Notes under the pieces: model-generated
The model's database searches: none
Told to the model about the DNA's origin: nothing
The model's input: only the letters and a program-made list of their open reading frames with translations
NCBI GenBank assembly: GCA_027449685.1
Contig: DAIDLC010000007.1
Coordinates: 54,003 to 118,002, forward strand
DNA: 64,000 bases
Reading direction: 5' to 3'
Origin: Ferrovaceae bacterium
GTDB lineage: Bacteria; Pseudomonadota; Gammaproteobacteria; Burkholderiales; Ferrovaceae
Position numbers and translations under genes: made by a program
Shown: piece after piece, positions 7,925 through 16,800 of the stretch
Layout: each line of letters starts with the position of its first letter
How positions within the stretch are numbered: position 1 is the first letter of the stretch

Positions 7925-9162
7925 TGACGCAGCGCGTGGTAGTCACCGGCGTTGGGGCGCTGACCCCTCTGGGGGCAAATGCCCACGCGCTGATTGACGG
8001 GCTCAACGCAGGTCGCTCCGGCATTCGCGCTCTGGACACGCCCTGGATTTCCCACTTGGCATCCCCCCTGGCCGCACCGGTAATGTCTGCGGTGGAAGAA
8101 CAATTCCCCAAATTGCGACGGCTCATGCTGGACCGGGTGGCCCAACTCTCCTTGCTGGCCACTCGCGAAGCTCTAACCCAAGCGGGGTTGGACCTATCCG
8201 GCGAGCAAGGGGAACAGTGCGGGATTTACTGGGGAACCGGCATGGGTGGGGCCACCACGCTGGAGCACGCGTATGTGGAATCCTTGCTCAATCAGGCCAC
8301 CCGTCCCCGCCCCACCACGATTGTCATGTTCATGGCCAATGCCTCCACGGGTCAGATTGGCATTGAGTACAAGATCCGGGGCCCTAGTTTCACCTACAGT
8401 TCGGCCTGCTCCTCATCGGCGGTGGCGATAGGCGAAGCCTTCGAAGCCATCCGCTGTGGACGCATCCGCCAGGCCGTGGCTGGTGGTGGCGAAGCCCTGC
8501 TCACTCAAGGGGTGATGCGCGCCTGGGAATCCTTGCAAACCTTGGCCAAGCCCGATCCCCTGCGGCCCGAATGCTCCTGTCGCCCTTTTTCCAAAAATCG
8601 TAGTGGGTTCATTCTAGGGGAGGGCGCAGCGGCTCTGGTACTGGAGAACGAATCCACAGCTCGGGCGCGCGGCGCCACCGTTCTGGCCGAGTTGGTGGGC
8701 TACGGTAACAGTACGGACGCGGGCCATATCACCCAACCCGATGCCCAGGGTCAAGCCCGTGCCATGCGTGCCGCGCTGGCTCAGGCGGGCTTGAACCCGG
8801 ACCAGATTCACCATATCAATGCCCATGGCACGGGTACCCTGGTGGGGGATGCGGTGGAAACCCAGGCCATTCATCAGGTCTTTGGTGCCCAGGCCCGGCA
8901 TATTCCCATCAGCGCCACCAAGGCCTTGCATGGTCATTTGATGGGGGCCACCGGGGCCGTGGAAATGGTGGCGGCCCTGGCAACACTGCACACGGGGGTA
9001 GTGCCTCCCACCGCGCATCTGGACCAACCCGATCCCGAGTGCGATCTGGATTATGTCACCGAAGGGGCGCGCCAACTTCCCGTGCTGGAACAGGTGATGA
9101 GTAACTCCTTTGGCTTTGGCGGCAATAATGCCGTGCTCATTGCGCGGCGTTACCACCCCTGA
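7924..9162 (+). CDS. Beta-ketoacyl-ACP synthase (FabF-like)
   Basis: Condensing enzyme of the KAS I/II family, 412 residues. The catalytic triad region is intact: cysteine 162 in YSSACSSSAVAIGEA, His301 in NAHGTGTLVGD and Lys333/His338 in TKALHGHLMGA, with the C-terminal NSFGFGGNNA loop. It would extend acyl-ACP with malonyl-ACP. The start chosen is the ATG that overlaps the ACP stop; a GTG directly before it is also possible. With the upstream Cys-nucleophile protein and dedicated ACP it forms a minimal chain-extension and release or transfer cassette. No ketoreductase or dehydratase is nearby, so either housekeeping enzymes serve it or a beta-keto product is made. It ends 10 nt from the convergent lipA. 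Confidence 0.92.
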   Translation: MTQRVVVTGVGALTPLGANAHALIDGLNAGRSGIRALDTPWISHLASPLAAPVMSAVEEQFPKLRRLMLDRVAQLSLLATREALTQAGLDLSGEQGEQCGIYWGTGMGGATTLEHAYVESLLNQATRPRPTTIVMFMANASTGQIGIEYKIRGPSFTYSSACSSSAVAIGEAFEAIRCGRIRQAVAGGGEALLTQGVMRAWESLQTLAKPDPLRPECSCRPFSKNRSGFILGEGAAALVLENESTARARGATVLAELVGYGNSTDAGHITQPDAQGQARAMRAALAQAGLNPDQIHHINAHGTGTLVGDAVETQAIHQVFGAQARHIPISATKALHGHLMGATGAVEMVAALATLHTGVVPPTAHLDQPDPECDLDYVTEGARQLPVLEQVMSNSFGFGGNNAVLIARRYHP

Positions 9163-9172
9163 AACGCCGTTC

Positions 9173-10099
9173 TCAGGGTGCCAACTGGGCCGCCTGTTGG
9201 TCGGCGTGATAGCTGGAACGCACCAGGGGACCACAGGCCGCAGAGACAAACCCGCGCTGCAGCGCCGCTGCTTCAAACACCCGAAACTGTTCTGGCGGTA
9301 CAAAGCGCTCTACTGGCAAATGATGCAGGGTGGGCTGCAGGTACTGGCCCAGGGTCAGCATGTCCACCCCATGGGCGCGCAAGTCGTCCATGACCTGCAG
9401 GATTTCTTCGTCCGCTTCACCCAAACCCAGCATCAGGCCAGATTTGGTGGTGACCTGCGGATAGCGTTGCTTGAAGCGTTGCAGCAGGGCCAGGCTATGG
9501 GCGTAGTCGGCACCGGGGCGCACTGAACGGTACAGGCGCGCAACGGTTTCCAGATTATGGTTGAACACATCGGGCAGGGACTCGCCCAGTATCTCCAAAG
9601 CCAGGTCCAGGCGCCCGCGAAAATCGGGCACCAGAACTTCGATGCGGGTGTGGGGGGAAAGCGCCCGAACTTGCTGAATGCACGCCACGAAATGGGCCGC
9701 GCCACCATCCCGCAAGTCGTCCCGGTCCACGCTGGTGATGACTACGTGGCGCAGGGCCATGCGCGCGATGCTCTGCGCCAGATGCCCCGGTTCGTTCGGA
9801 TCCAGGGGGTCAGGGCGACCATGACCCACGTCGCAGAATGGGCAGCGCCGGGTGCAGCGATCGCCCATGATCATGAACGTGGCGGTGCCGTGGCTAAAAC
9901 ATTCCCCAATGTTGGGGCAGGAGGCTTCTTCGCAGACCGAGTGGAGCTGGTTTTCGCGCAGCAACGACTTGATTTCGGTAAAGCGCGGGCTGGAGGCCGC
10001 CCGTACCCGAATCCAGTCCGGTTTTTTCAAGGGGGCTTGGGGCTGAATCTTGACGGGGATGCGCGCGGTTTTCAGGGCGCCTTTTTCTTTGGGATTCAT
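9173..10099 (-). CDS. lipA: Lipoyl synthase
   Basis: Radical-SAM enzyme that inserts two sulfurs into the octanoyl chain on lipoyl domains. The 308-residue protein has both cluster motifs: the auxiliary cluster cysteines 56, 61 and 67 (C-x4-C-x5-C) and the radical-SAM cysteines 82, 86 and 89 (CTRRCPFC), plus the C-terminal RSSYHAD serine ligand motif. It is last in the long cell-wall/lipoate operon and its ATG overlaps the lipB stop by 4 nt. LipB upstream supplies the octanoylated substrate. Confidence 0.97.
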   Translation of the reverse strand: MNPKEKGALKTARIPVKIQPQAPLKKPDWIRVRAASSPRFTEIKSLLRENQLHSVCEEASCPNIGECFSHGTATFMIMGDRCTRRCPFCDVGHGRPDPLDPNEPGHLAQSIARMALRHVVITSVDRDDLRDGGAAHFVACIQQVRALSPHTRIEVLVPDFRGRLDLALEILGESLPDVFNHNLETVARLYRSVRPGADYAHSLALLQRFKQRYPQVTTKSGLMLGLGEADEEILQVMDDLRAHGVDMLTLGQYLQPTLHHLPVERFVPPEQFRVFEAAALQRGFVSAACGPLVRSSYHADQQAAQLAP

Positions 10100-10770
10100 G
10101 GGATCGGCATCGGGATTGGGGCGGATTGGAGGGAGGACGGCCTTGCAGGCGCGCTGGCAAGGCCTTCAAGCTGGGTTCGTACCTGCTCGAGGAGTTGATT
10201 TTCCAGAACTTCCCAGGGGAGGGTTACTCCCAGATCGCATAAGCGGGTGACGGCCAGGCGGGCATATCCACAGGGATTGATATGGGTAAAGGGGGCCAGG
10301 TCCAGATCCACGTTCAAGGCCAAACCATGGGTGGAACAGCCGCGCTGGATGCGCAATCCCAGTGCGGCAATTTTGGCCTCTTCCACGTACACGCCCGGGG
10401 CTCCGGGCTTGCGTTGGGCGTGAATGCCCAGATCGGCCAACAGGTTGAGCAGGGCCTGCTCGAGCTGGAACACCAGTCCTTTGACGGTCAATCCGCGACG
10501 GCGCAGATCCACGAGTACATAGACGATGAGTTGGCCCGGAGCATGATAGGTGATCTGCCCCCCGCGATCCACCCGCAATACCGGGATTTCGGTGGCCTGG
10601 AGCAGATGCTCGGGCCGTCCGGCCTGCCCCAGGGTATAGATGGGGGGATGTTGCAATACCCACAGTTCGTCCGGGGTCTGGGCCGTACGCTGTTGGGTAA
10701 ACTGCTGCATGGCCTCCCAGGTGGCCTGATAGTCCGACAAACCAGGAAAGCGGCGCAGCACCAGAGTCAT
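10096..10770 (-). CDS. lipB: Octanoyl-[ACP]:protein octanoyltransferase
   Basis: LipB moves octanoate from ACP onto the apo-lipoyl domains of 2-oxoacid dehydrogenases and GcvH. The frame runs open far upstream to 11130, but the ATG at 10770 gives the family N-terminus ([18 protein letters not shown]) and 224 residues. Signature segments are [17 protein letters not shown], the catalytic Lys133 in [11 protein letters not shown] and Cys167 in HINPCGYA. The start overlaps the ybeD stop by 4 nt and its stop overlaps lipA by 4 nt, so the three are translationally chained. Confidence 0.95.
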   Translation of the reverse strand: MTLVLRRFPGLSDYQATWEAMQQFTQQRTAQTPDELWVLQHPPIYTLGQAGRPEHLLQATEIPVLRVDRGGQITYHAPGQLIVYVLVDLRRRGLTVKGLVFQLEQALLNLLADLGIHAQRKPGAPGVYVEEAKIAALGLRIQRGCSTHGLALNVDLDLAPFTHINPCGYARLAVTRLCDLGVTLPWEVLENQLLEQVRTQLEGLASAPARPSSLQSAPIPMPIP

Positions 10771-11051
10771 AGCACCATGTCCACTAGGGGGTGAGCGCTC
10801 AAGGCCCGATACAGGGCGTCCAGTTGGGCACGGGATACGGCTGGTATGGTGCAGGTCATGCTGAGGTATTTGCCCGTGCGGCTGGAGCGTAGTTCCAGAC
10901 TGGCGGGATCGAAATCCGGAGCATGCTGCAACACGATCCCCAGGATGGCCTGGGCGAGGCCATCGACGGTTTTGCCAATCACCTTGAGAGGAAAGTCGCA
11001 GGGAAATTCGAAGAGGTCCAGGGGCTCTACCGGGTCCAGGGGTTGCGTCAT
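10767..11051 (-). CDS. ybeD: YbeD/DUF493 family protein
   Basis: A 94-residue alpha/beta protein of the DUF493 family (ferredoxin-like, ACT-resembling fold), containing FPCDFPLKVIG and the SRTGKYLSMTCTI segment typical of YbeD. Its function is not established; in enterobacteria and betaproteobacteria it sits between dacA/dacC-type genes and lipB, exactly as here. It overlaps its neighbours by 4 nt on both sides. A regulatory role linked to lipoylation has been suggested from the context only. Confidence 0.92.
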   Translation of the reverse strand: MTQPLDPVEPLDLFEFPCDFPLKVIGKTVDGLAQAILGIVLQHAPDFDPASLELRSSRTGKYLSMTCTIPAVSRAQLDALYRALSAHPLVDMVL

Positions 11052-11887
11052 GGGCCTTTGAGTTCCTGATAGAGGGCCAGCAAGCGTTGCGTGACGGGCC
11101 CCGGTTTGCCATTTCCCACGGGTTTCCCATCCAGCAGGGTGATGGGGACGATTTCCCGGGTGCTGGAGGTGAGCATCAATTCTTCGGCCTGGCGCAATTC
11201 GGATTCCGCAATGGGACGTTCCTGAAAGGGAATCTGATGTTGTGCGGCCAGTTCCAGGGTCAGGGCGCAGGTAATGCCAGCGAGCATCAGATGGTTTCTG
11301 GGAGGCGACAGCAGTTGCCCCTGATGCACCACCAGAATGTTGCTGGCAGCGCCTTCCGTGAGCATCCCGTCACGCAACAGTATGCATTCCACGGCACCGG
11401 CCTCCACGGCTTCCTGACGCAACAACAGGTTGGCCAGCAGGGCCGTGGTTTTGAGATCGCAGCGCAACCAGCGGTTGTCCGGGCGGGTGATGGCGCCCAC
11501 CCCCTCCAGAATCCAGGGGGTGGGCGGGGCGGGCATGGGTTTGGCCAGAGCAAAGACCGTGGGCGGGGTCTGTGCCGGAAAGGCATGATCCCGGGGCGCA
11601 ACACCCCGAGTGATCTGCAGGTATACGGATTGATCCGTATTGGGGGCCTGGGCTAGCAGCTGTTCGATCAAATGTTGCCAGCCCGATGGGGTCAGGGGAT
11701 TGGACAGGCGAATCCCTGCCAGGGAATGCTCCAGCCGTTGCAGATGCTGCTCCAAAGCCAAGGGTTGGCCGCGATAGGCAGGGATGACTTCGTACACCCC
11801 ATCGCCAAAGATAAAGCCCCGGTCCAGGATGGGAATCCGGGCTTGTTCCAGGGGGATGAAGTCCCCGTTCAAATAGACCATGCTCAT
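11048..11887 (-). CDS. dat: D-amino-acid transaminase (class IV PLP enzyme)
   Basis: Fold-type IV aminotransferase of 279 residues. The PLP lysine is Lys146 in CDLKTTALLANLL, and further hallmarks are FGDGVYEVIPAYRG, EGAASNILVV and a terminal TSSTREIVPI segment. The DRGFIFGDG and ECILLRDG features fit D-alanine aminotransferases better than branched-chain enzymes, and the location beside the D-Ala carboxypeptidase gene dacC is the usual betaproteobacterial context, suggesting D-alanine/D-glutamate interconversion for peptidoglycan. Aminodeoxychorismate lyase is the main alternative in this fold but is less likely here. ATG overlaps the dacC stop (ATGA). Confidence 0.87.
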   Translation of the reverse strand: MSMVYLNGDFIPLEQARIPILDRGFIFGDGVYEVIPAYRGQPLALEQHLQRLEHSLAGIRLSNPLTPSGWQHLIEQLLAQAPNTDQSVYLQITRGVAPRDHAFPAQTPPTVFALAKPMPAPPTPWILEGVGAITRPDNRWLRCDLKTTALLANLLLRQEAVEAGAVECILLRDGMLTEGAASNILVVHQGQLLSPPRNHLMLAGITCALTLELAAQHQIPFQERPIAESELRQAEELMLTSSTREIVPITLLDGKPVGNGKPGPVTQRLLALYQELKGP

Positions 11888-13032
11888 TTCAGCATCAACC
11901 GTATGCTATCCCAGCCTCGGGTAAAGGCATTGCCGATAGGCACTGCCTCCAGGGCCGACAAGGCATGGGAGGAGAGCACTTTGCCATCATAGCTCACGTC
12001 CAGGTTGCCCAGCTTTTGCCCCACGGCCACAGGCGCGATGACGGGCTGCAGGGTGGTGAGCAGTTCCTTGGCTCGGGCGTCTTCTCCGGCCGGATAAGTG
12101 ACCCAGATGTCGTGATCGAAAGCCACGTTGACGGTTCTGGCTGCCCCCTTGTACACCTCCAGGGTTTTGACCACGGCGTTCTTCTGGAACAGGCGCCGGC
12201 TCTGGAAGGTCTGGAAGCCCCAATTCAACAATTTCTGGCTTTCCGTGGTTCGGGCCAGATCACTGTTGGTCCCCAGGACTACCGCGAGCAGTCGGCGTTC
12301 CCCGCGTTTGGCCGAACTGATGAGGCAGTACCCGGCGCTATCCGTATGGCCGGTTTTAAGACCATCCACGGTGGGGTCCATCCACAGCAGGCGATTGCGG
12401 TTGGGTTGCGCAATGCCGTTGTAGCGATACTCCTTGAGGGAGTAGAGCGGATAGTATTCGGGGAAATCCCGCACCAGAGCCATGGCCAGCAAGGCCAGGT
12501 CGTGGGCGCTGGAGTAATGCTGCGGATCGGGCAGCCCGGTGGCGTTGACGAAGTGGGTATTTACCATTCCCAGGGTGGCTGCGGTGGCGTTCATGCGCTG
12601 CACAAAGGCGTCTTCCGAGCCGGAAATGGCTTCCGCCAGGGCCACGCTGGCATCGTTGCCAGATTGAATGATGACTCCATGGATGAGTTCGTCAACGGTC
12701 ACTGGTCGCTGGGGTTCGATAAACATGCGTGAACCCGGCGACTTCCAGGCATGTTGTGAGACGGTAACGGTTTGATTGGGGCTCAGGGTTTTGTTTTTCA
12801 GGGCCTCAAAGGTGAGGTAGGCTGTCATGAGTTTGGTAAGCGAAGCCGGTTCTACCCGCAGGTCGGGGTTGAGCGCGGCTAGAATCTGCTCGCTTTCCTG
12901 CTCCAGCAGGTAATACGCATGGGCAGCCACGTAAGGTGCGGTGAGATTGCCTTGGGCCCTGGCCGGAAAGACGAGCAACCAGAGACTACTGAAAAGGACG
13001 CAGGACAGCGTCAGGATGCGGCGTGAAATCAT
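11884..13032 (-). CDS. dacC: D-alanyl-D-alanine carboxypeptidase (PBP5/6 type)
   Basis: Low-molecular-weight penicillin-binding protein that trims the terminal D-Ala from peptidoglycan stem peptides. The 382-residue protein has an N-terminal signal sequence ending near PARA, the SxxK motif SLTK at 64-67, SGN at 124-126 and KTG in DGLKTGHTDSAG, followed by a C-terminal beta-rich PBP5_C domain. Frame extensions upstream of ATG 13032 lack signal-peptide character. Symbol dacC versus dacA cannot be decided from sequence alone. It follows rlpA after a 180-nt gap holding a likely promoter of its own. Confidence 0.94.
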   Translation of the reverse strand: MISRRILTLSCVLFSSLWLLVFPARAQGNLTAPYVAAHAYYLLEQESEQILAALNPDLRVEPASLTKLMTAYLTFEALKNKTLSPNQTVTVSQHAWKSPGSRMFIEPQRPVTVDELIHGVIIQSGNDASVALAEAISGSEDAFVQRMNATAATLGMVNTHFVNATGLPDPQHYSSAHDLALLAMALVRDFPEYYPLYSLKEYRYNGIAQPNRNRLLWMDPTVDGLKTGHTDSAGYCLISSAKRGERRLLAVVLGTNSDLARTTESQKLLNWGFQTFQSRRLFQKNAVVKTLEVYKGAARTVNVAFDHDIWVTYPAGEDARAKELLTTLQPVIAPVAVGQKLGNLDVSYDGKVLSSHALSALEAVPIGNAFTRGWDSIRLMLK

Positions 13033-13075
13033 GAGAAACTCGGTCAACTGGAATGAGGGATATAAGGGAGCCTTC

Positions 13076-13081
13076 ATTATA
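13076..13081 (-). promoter_or_regulatory. Candidate -10 box for dacC operon
   Basis: A perfect TATAAT reads on the minus strand 43 nt before the dacC ATG, inside the 180-nt gap after rlpA. No good -35 is seen 16-18 nt upstream, so it is a partial promoter match; it would give a short leader to dacC and could drive dacC-dat-ybeD-lipB-lipA independently of the mre operon. Confidence 0.35.
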
Positions 13082-13212
13082 CCCGCATGCCGCGCAGCCT
13101 GCCTTGCTCTGCAGGGCCCGGGCGGGGCATGCCAATGGTGCCACGCCAGTCCGCGTGCAGGTGCGCTTGCCGCCACCCAGAATCACCACCTCTGGCGGGA
13201 TGGGCTCTGGCG

Positions 13213-13818
13213 TCAGGGGGGAAAGACCCGTTCCACCTCCACTTCGGCACTGCCATGCCCCACCAGACCCAGTTTCCAGGCGGCAGTGTAGCTGAGGTCG
13301 ATGAGCCGGTCGTGACGAAACGGGCCCCGGTCGTTGAGCCGGATGACCACGGAACGTCCATTGGACAGATTGGTGACGCGCACATAACAGGGCAGAGGCA
13401 GCGTGGTGTGGGCCCCGGTCATTCCGTACATGTCATAGATTTCGCCGGTGGAGGTTTTTTGATGGTGGTAGCGCCGTCCATACCAGGAAGCGAGTCCACG
13501 GGCCTTATAGGGCTTGTTGGAGACATCGGGCACATAGACCTTGCCAAAGGCCGTATAGGGTTTGTTGGCGTGCCGGTTGAGCGGTTCGTGCCGGGGGACG
13601 GCGTCGGGGATTTGATCCAGATGGGCAGGGGGGGAGTCTCCCGGGCCATCGTCCAGATAGTAGCCTCCCTTGCCGGTGGCCGCACCCGGGGCGCTTCCTG
13701 GCGTGTGGGTGGGCAGGCTGGAACAGGCGCCGAGCAGGGCCACACAAGCCAGCATGACTAGCCCCCTGCCTATTCGGGAAAGTCTGTTACCCAGGATCGG
13801 GGCGCGCAGACAACTCAT
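13213..13818 (-). CDS. rlpA: RlpA-type septal lytic transglycosylase lipoprotein, no SPOR domain
   Basis: RlpA proteins are outer-membrane lipoproteins with a double-psi beta-barrel that cleaves denuded glycan strands at the septum in some species. The lipobox LLGAC gives Cys32; the barrel follows with GLASWYGRRYHHQKTSTGE, VIRLNDRGPF and IDLSYTAAWKLG. The protein ends at 201 residues directly after the barrel, so the C-terminal peptidoglycan-binding SPOR domain of many RlpAs is absent. An Ala/Gly/Pro-rich linker precedes the barrel. It overlaps rodA by 4 nt, consistent with its usual placement among mrd genes. Confidence 0.93.
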   Translation of the reverse strand: MSCLRAPILGNRLSRIGRGLVMLACVALLGACSSLPTHTPGSAPGAATGKGGYYLDDGPGDSPPAHLDQIPDAVPRHEPLNRHANKPYTAFGKVYVPDVSNKPYKARGLASWYGRRYHHQKTSTGEIYDMYGMTGAHTTLPLPCYVRVTNLSNGRSVVIRLNDRGPFRHDRLIDLSYTAAWKLGLVGHGSAEVEVERVFPP

Positions 13819-14930
13819 TGTTTGACCAGCTTGCGATGGTGGTGAACGCTCATCAGGATGCCGATACTGGTGAACAGGGTGACCAGGGAGGTGCCGCCAT
13901 AACTCAAAAAGGGCAAGGGCACGCCTACCACGGGCAGGATGCCGCTCACCATGCCGATGTTGACGAAGGTATAGGTGAACAGGGTCATGGACAGCGTGCC
14001 GGCCACCAGCCGGGCAAAGGGGGTGGACCCTTCATTGGCAATCACGAAGCCCCGGGTGATGATGATCAGGATGGCAATCAGAAACACGACTTCTCCCACC
14101 AGGCCAAACTCCTCGCCAAATACCGAAAAAATGAAATCGGTAGTATGTTCCGGTAAAAAATCCAGATGTGATTGGGTGCCCTGCAACCAGCCCTTGCCCA
14201 GCGTTCCCCCCGAACCCAGGGCAATCATGGACTGCAGGGTGTGATATCCGGCCCCCAGGGGGTCCTGGGTGGGATCGAGCAGGGTTAAAATGCGCTTTTT
14301 CTGGTAATCATGCATCACATGCCACAAGAGCGGCAGGCTGGCCAGGGCTGCCAGGAATAATCCCCCCATGATGCGCCAGGACAGCCCCGCAAAGTACAAC
14401 ACATAAAACCCGGAGGAGGCAATCAGCAAGGCAGTCCCCAGATCGGGTTGGCGCACCACCAGCAGCACGGGAACCAGCAGGATCATGGCGGCAACCAGAA
14501 AATCAGTCCAGCGCAGGGTTTTCCCCCGCCATTCAAAAAAACCGGCCAAGGCCAGGGGTAGGGCCAGTTTCATCAACTCCGAGGGTTGAATCCGAACGGG
14601 ACCCAGATGCAGCCAACGGCGGGCGCCGTGACTGACTTCTCCAAACAGGGCAACGCCCAGCAAGGCAACCAGCGCCACCACATAGACCGGAAAGACCACC
14701 CGCTGGATTTTGTGGGGCGGGGTGATGGCCATGAGCCACATGGCAGCAAAGGCCAGCGCCAGATTGCGCACCTGTCCCAACACCTTGAACGGATCGGCAT
14801 TGGAGGCGCTGTAGAGCACCACCAAACCCAGCAGCGTCAACACCAGGCTGGCCTGGAGCAAAGTGGGGTCCAGTGCCGCGAACAGGCGTTCACGCCACTG
14901 TCTAATGAGGGCCATCGTCGACTTGTTCAT
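13815..14930 (-). CDS. rodA: Peptidoglycan glycosyltransferase RodA
   Basis: SEDS-family polymerase of the elongasome, partner of PBP2. The 371-residue protein has about ten membrane helices and the family segments GARRWLHLGPVRIQPSE, VVRQPDLGTALL, FLPEHTTDFIFSVFGEEFG and the C-terminal LPFLSYGGTSL. ATG 14930 is chosen because GGAGG precedes it by 6 nt; it overlaps the end of mrdA by 29 nt. The open frame continues to 15185 within mrdA, which is not credible as coding. Confidence 0.96.
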   Translation of the reverse strand: MNKSTMALIRQWRERLFAALDPTLLQASLVLTLLGLVVLYSASNADPFKVLGQVRNLALAFAAMWLMAITPPHKIQRVVFPVYVVALVALLGVALFGEVSHGARRWLHLGPVRIQPSELMKLALPLALAGFFEWRGKTLRWTDFLVAAMILLVPVLLVVRQPDLGTALLIASSGFYVLYFAGLSWRIMGGLFLAALASLPLLWHVMHDYQKKRILTLLDPTQDPLGAGYHTLQSMIALGSGGTLGKGWLQGTQSHLDFLPEHTTDFIFSVFGEEFGLVGEVVFLIAILIIITRGFVIANEGSTPFARLVAGTLSMTLFTYTFVNIGMVSGILPVVGVPLPFLSYGGTSLVTLFTSIGILMSVHHHRKLVKQ

Positions 14931-16800
14931 CTGGAACCTCCACGGCGGCTTTGGGTGCCCGACCCAAAAGATAGTAGTCGAAAACTTGTCGGGCGATGGG
15001 GGCAGCGATAACCCCGCCATGGCCCCCATTTTCCACCAGCACGGCAACGGCCAGGCGGGGATGATCGGCAGGAGCAAAAGCGACAAACAGGGCATGATCC
15101 CGGTTGCGCTCGGCAGTTTGGCTTTCGCTGTATTTTTCTCCTTGGCGCACGCCAATGACCTGGGCTGTGCCGGTTTTGCCGGCAATCAGGTAGGGGGCGC
15201 CGGCCCCGGCCTGGGACGCGGTGCCCCCGGGGCGCATGACGTCCACCATGGCGTCCCGGATCAAGGCCAGGTCGGCTTCCTTGAGGGGAATGGTGCGCAC
15301 CGCTTCCGGGTTGATGCTGCGCGTGATGCCGCTGCTGGAATCCCGGATGGCGCGAACCAGATGGGGGCGCATCCATACCCCTTGATTGGCCAGGGCGGCC
15401 ACGGCGCTGGCTAGTTGCAGCGGGGTTACCAGCACATACCCCTGGCCGATACCGCTGATGACGGTTTCCCCGGCATACCAGTCCTGTTTGAAACGTTTGC
15501 GCTTCCAGGCGGTGGAGGGATAAAGCCCTGAAACTTCTCCATCCAGATCGATGCCGGTTTTTTGCCCTAGCCCGAATTGCGTGAAGAAATCGTGCATGGT
15601 ATCGATCCCCAATTCGTTGGCCAGGCTGTAGTAGTACACATCGCAAGATTGCACGATGGACAGATGCATGTCCACCAGGCCATGCCCGCCTGGTTTCCAA
15701 TCCCGATAGTGATGGCTACTGCCGGGAAACGCAAAATATCCAGGGTCAAAGATCTGGGTATGGGGATCGCGCCGGCCCAGGGTCAGAGCGGCCAGCGCCA
15801 TGAAAGGCTTGACGGTGGAACCTGGCGGGTATTGCCCACGCAGGGCCCGGTTGTTCAGGGGTTTGTCGGGCGAGTCGTTGAGTGCGTTCCAGTGGTCCTG
15901 GTCGATGCCGTCCACGAACAGATTGGGGTCGAAACCGGGTTGGCTGACAAAGGCCAACACCTCGCCGGTACTGGGTTCGATGGCCACCAGAGCGCCCCGA
16001 TGGGTGCCGAAGGCCTGTTCTGCGGCCTGTTGCAGTCCGGCATCGATGCTCAGAATGAGATCGCTGCCGCTGATGGGAGCAATACGTTGGAGCGAGCGCA
16101 CCCCGTGGCCCGCCGCATCGGTTTCTACCTGTTCCGAACCGGTGGTGCCATGCAATAGGGACTCGTAATGTCCCTCGATGCCCAATTTGCCAATGTTGTT
16201 GGTGCCGCGATAGGCATCGGTCAAATCTTCGTCATCCAGACGTTCCTGATCACTCTCGTTGATGCGGCCGATGTAACCGATCAAATGCGAGGCGCTGGTC
16301 CCCAAGGGGTAATTGCGAATCATGCGCGCCTGTACCTCCACCCCGGGAAAGCGGTAGCGGTTGACGGAAAAACGGGCAATTTCCTCTTCCTGCAGATGAC
16401 TGCGAATGGTCACGGGAGCCAGGCCGTGGGTTTCGTCGCGCATCTTCTGAAACAGCTTGCGGTCGGAAGGGGTGATGGTCAGCAAGGTGGCCAGTTGGTC
16501 GATGACCGTTTCCGGATCGGCGCTTTGGGCCGGATTGATTTCCAGAGTGTAGGAATAATTGTTTTCGGCCAAAACCTTTCCGTGGCGATCCAGAATCAGG
16601 CCACGGTTGGGAACCAGGGGAACGATGCTGATACGGTTGTTTTCGGCCAGGGTGTGATAGTAGGCATGGGAGATGACCTGCAGCCACAGCAGGCGGCACA
16701 ACAACAACAGGCTCAGCAGCGTGACCAGAAGCCACAGCAGGCGCAGGCGCCATTGAAAGTCCCAGCGTTCCTGTTGGGGGTTGCGCAGCTGGGTATTCAT
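14902..16800 (-). CDS. mrdA: Penicillin-binding protein 2
   Basis: Class B transpeptidase that cross-links peptidoglycan made by RodA. The 632-residue protein has one N-terminal membrane helix (residues about 20-42), the pedestal/dimerisation domain starting at NRGLILDRHG, and the transpeptidase domain with SxxK at 328-331 (PGSTVKPF), SCD at 385-387 in place of SxN, as in many PBP2s, and KTGT at 542-545. Located in the canonical mreBCD-mrdA-rodA order, it abuts the mreD stop with no gap. Confidence 0.97.
   Translation of the reverse strand: MNTQLRNPQQERWDFQWRLRLLWLLVTLLSLLLLCRLLWLQVISHAYYHTLAENNRISIVPLVPNRGLILDRHGKVLAENNYSYTLEINPAQSADPETVIDQLATLLTITPSDRKLFQKMRDETHGLAPVTIRSHLQEEEIARFSVNRYRFPGVEVQARMIRNYPLGTSASHLIGYIGRINESDQERLDDEDLTDAYRGTNNIGKLGIEGHYESLLHGTTGSEQVETDAAGHGVRSLQRIAPISGSDLILSIDAGLQQAAEQAFGTHRGALVAIEPSTGEVLAFVSQPGFDPNLFVDGIDQDHWNALNDSPDKPLNNRALRGQYPPGSTVKPFMALAALTLGRRDPHTQIFDPGYFAFPGSSHHYRDWKPGGHGLVDMHLSIVQSCDVYYYSLANELGIDTMHDFFTQFGLGQKTGIDLDGEVSGLYPSTAWKRKRFKQDWYAGETVISGIGQGYVLVTPLQLASAVAALANQGVWMRPHLVRAIRDSSSGITRSINPEAVRTIPLKEADLALIRDAMVDVMRPGGTASQAGAGAPYLIAGKTGTAQVIGVRQGEKYSESQTAERNRDHALFVAFAPADHPRLAVAVLVENGGHGGVIAAPIARQVFDYYLLGRAPKAAVEVPDEQVDDGPH

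Noticed and set aside
12986..13189. Minus-strand frame starting MVILGGGKRT in the rlpA-dacC gap
   Set aside because: The short start recalls VVILGGG-type folds, but it continues through the dacC promoter and the dacC N-terminus in another frame with no further similarity.
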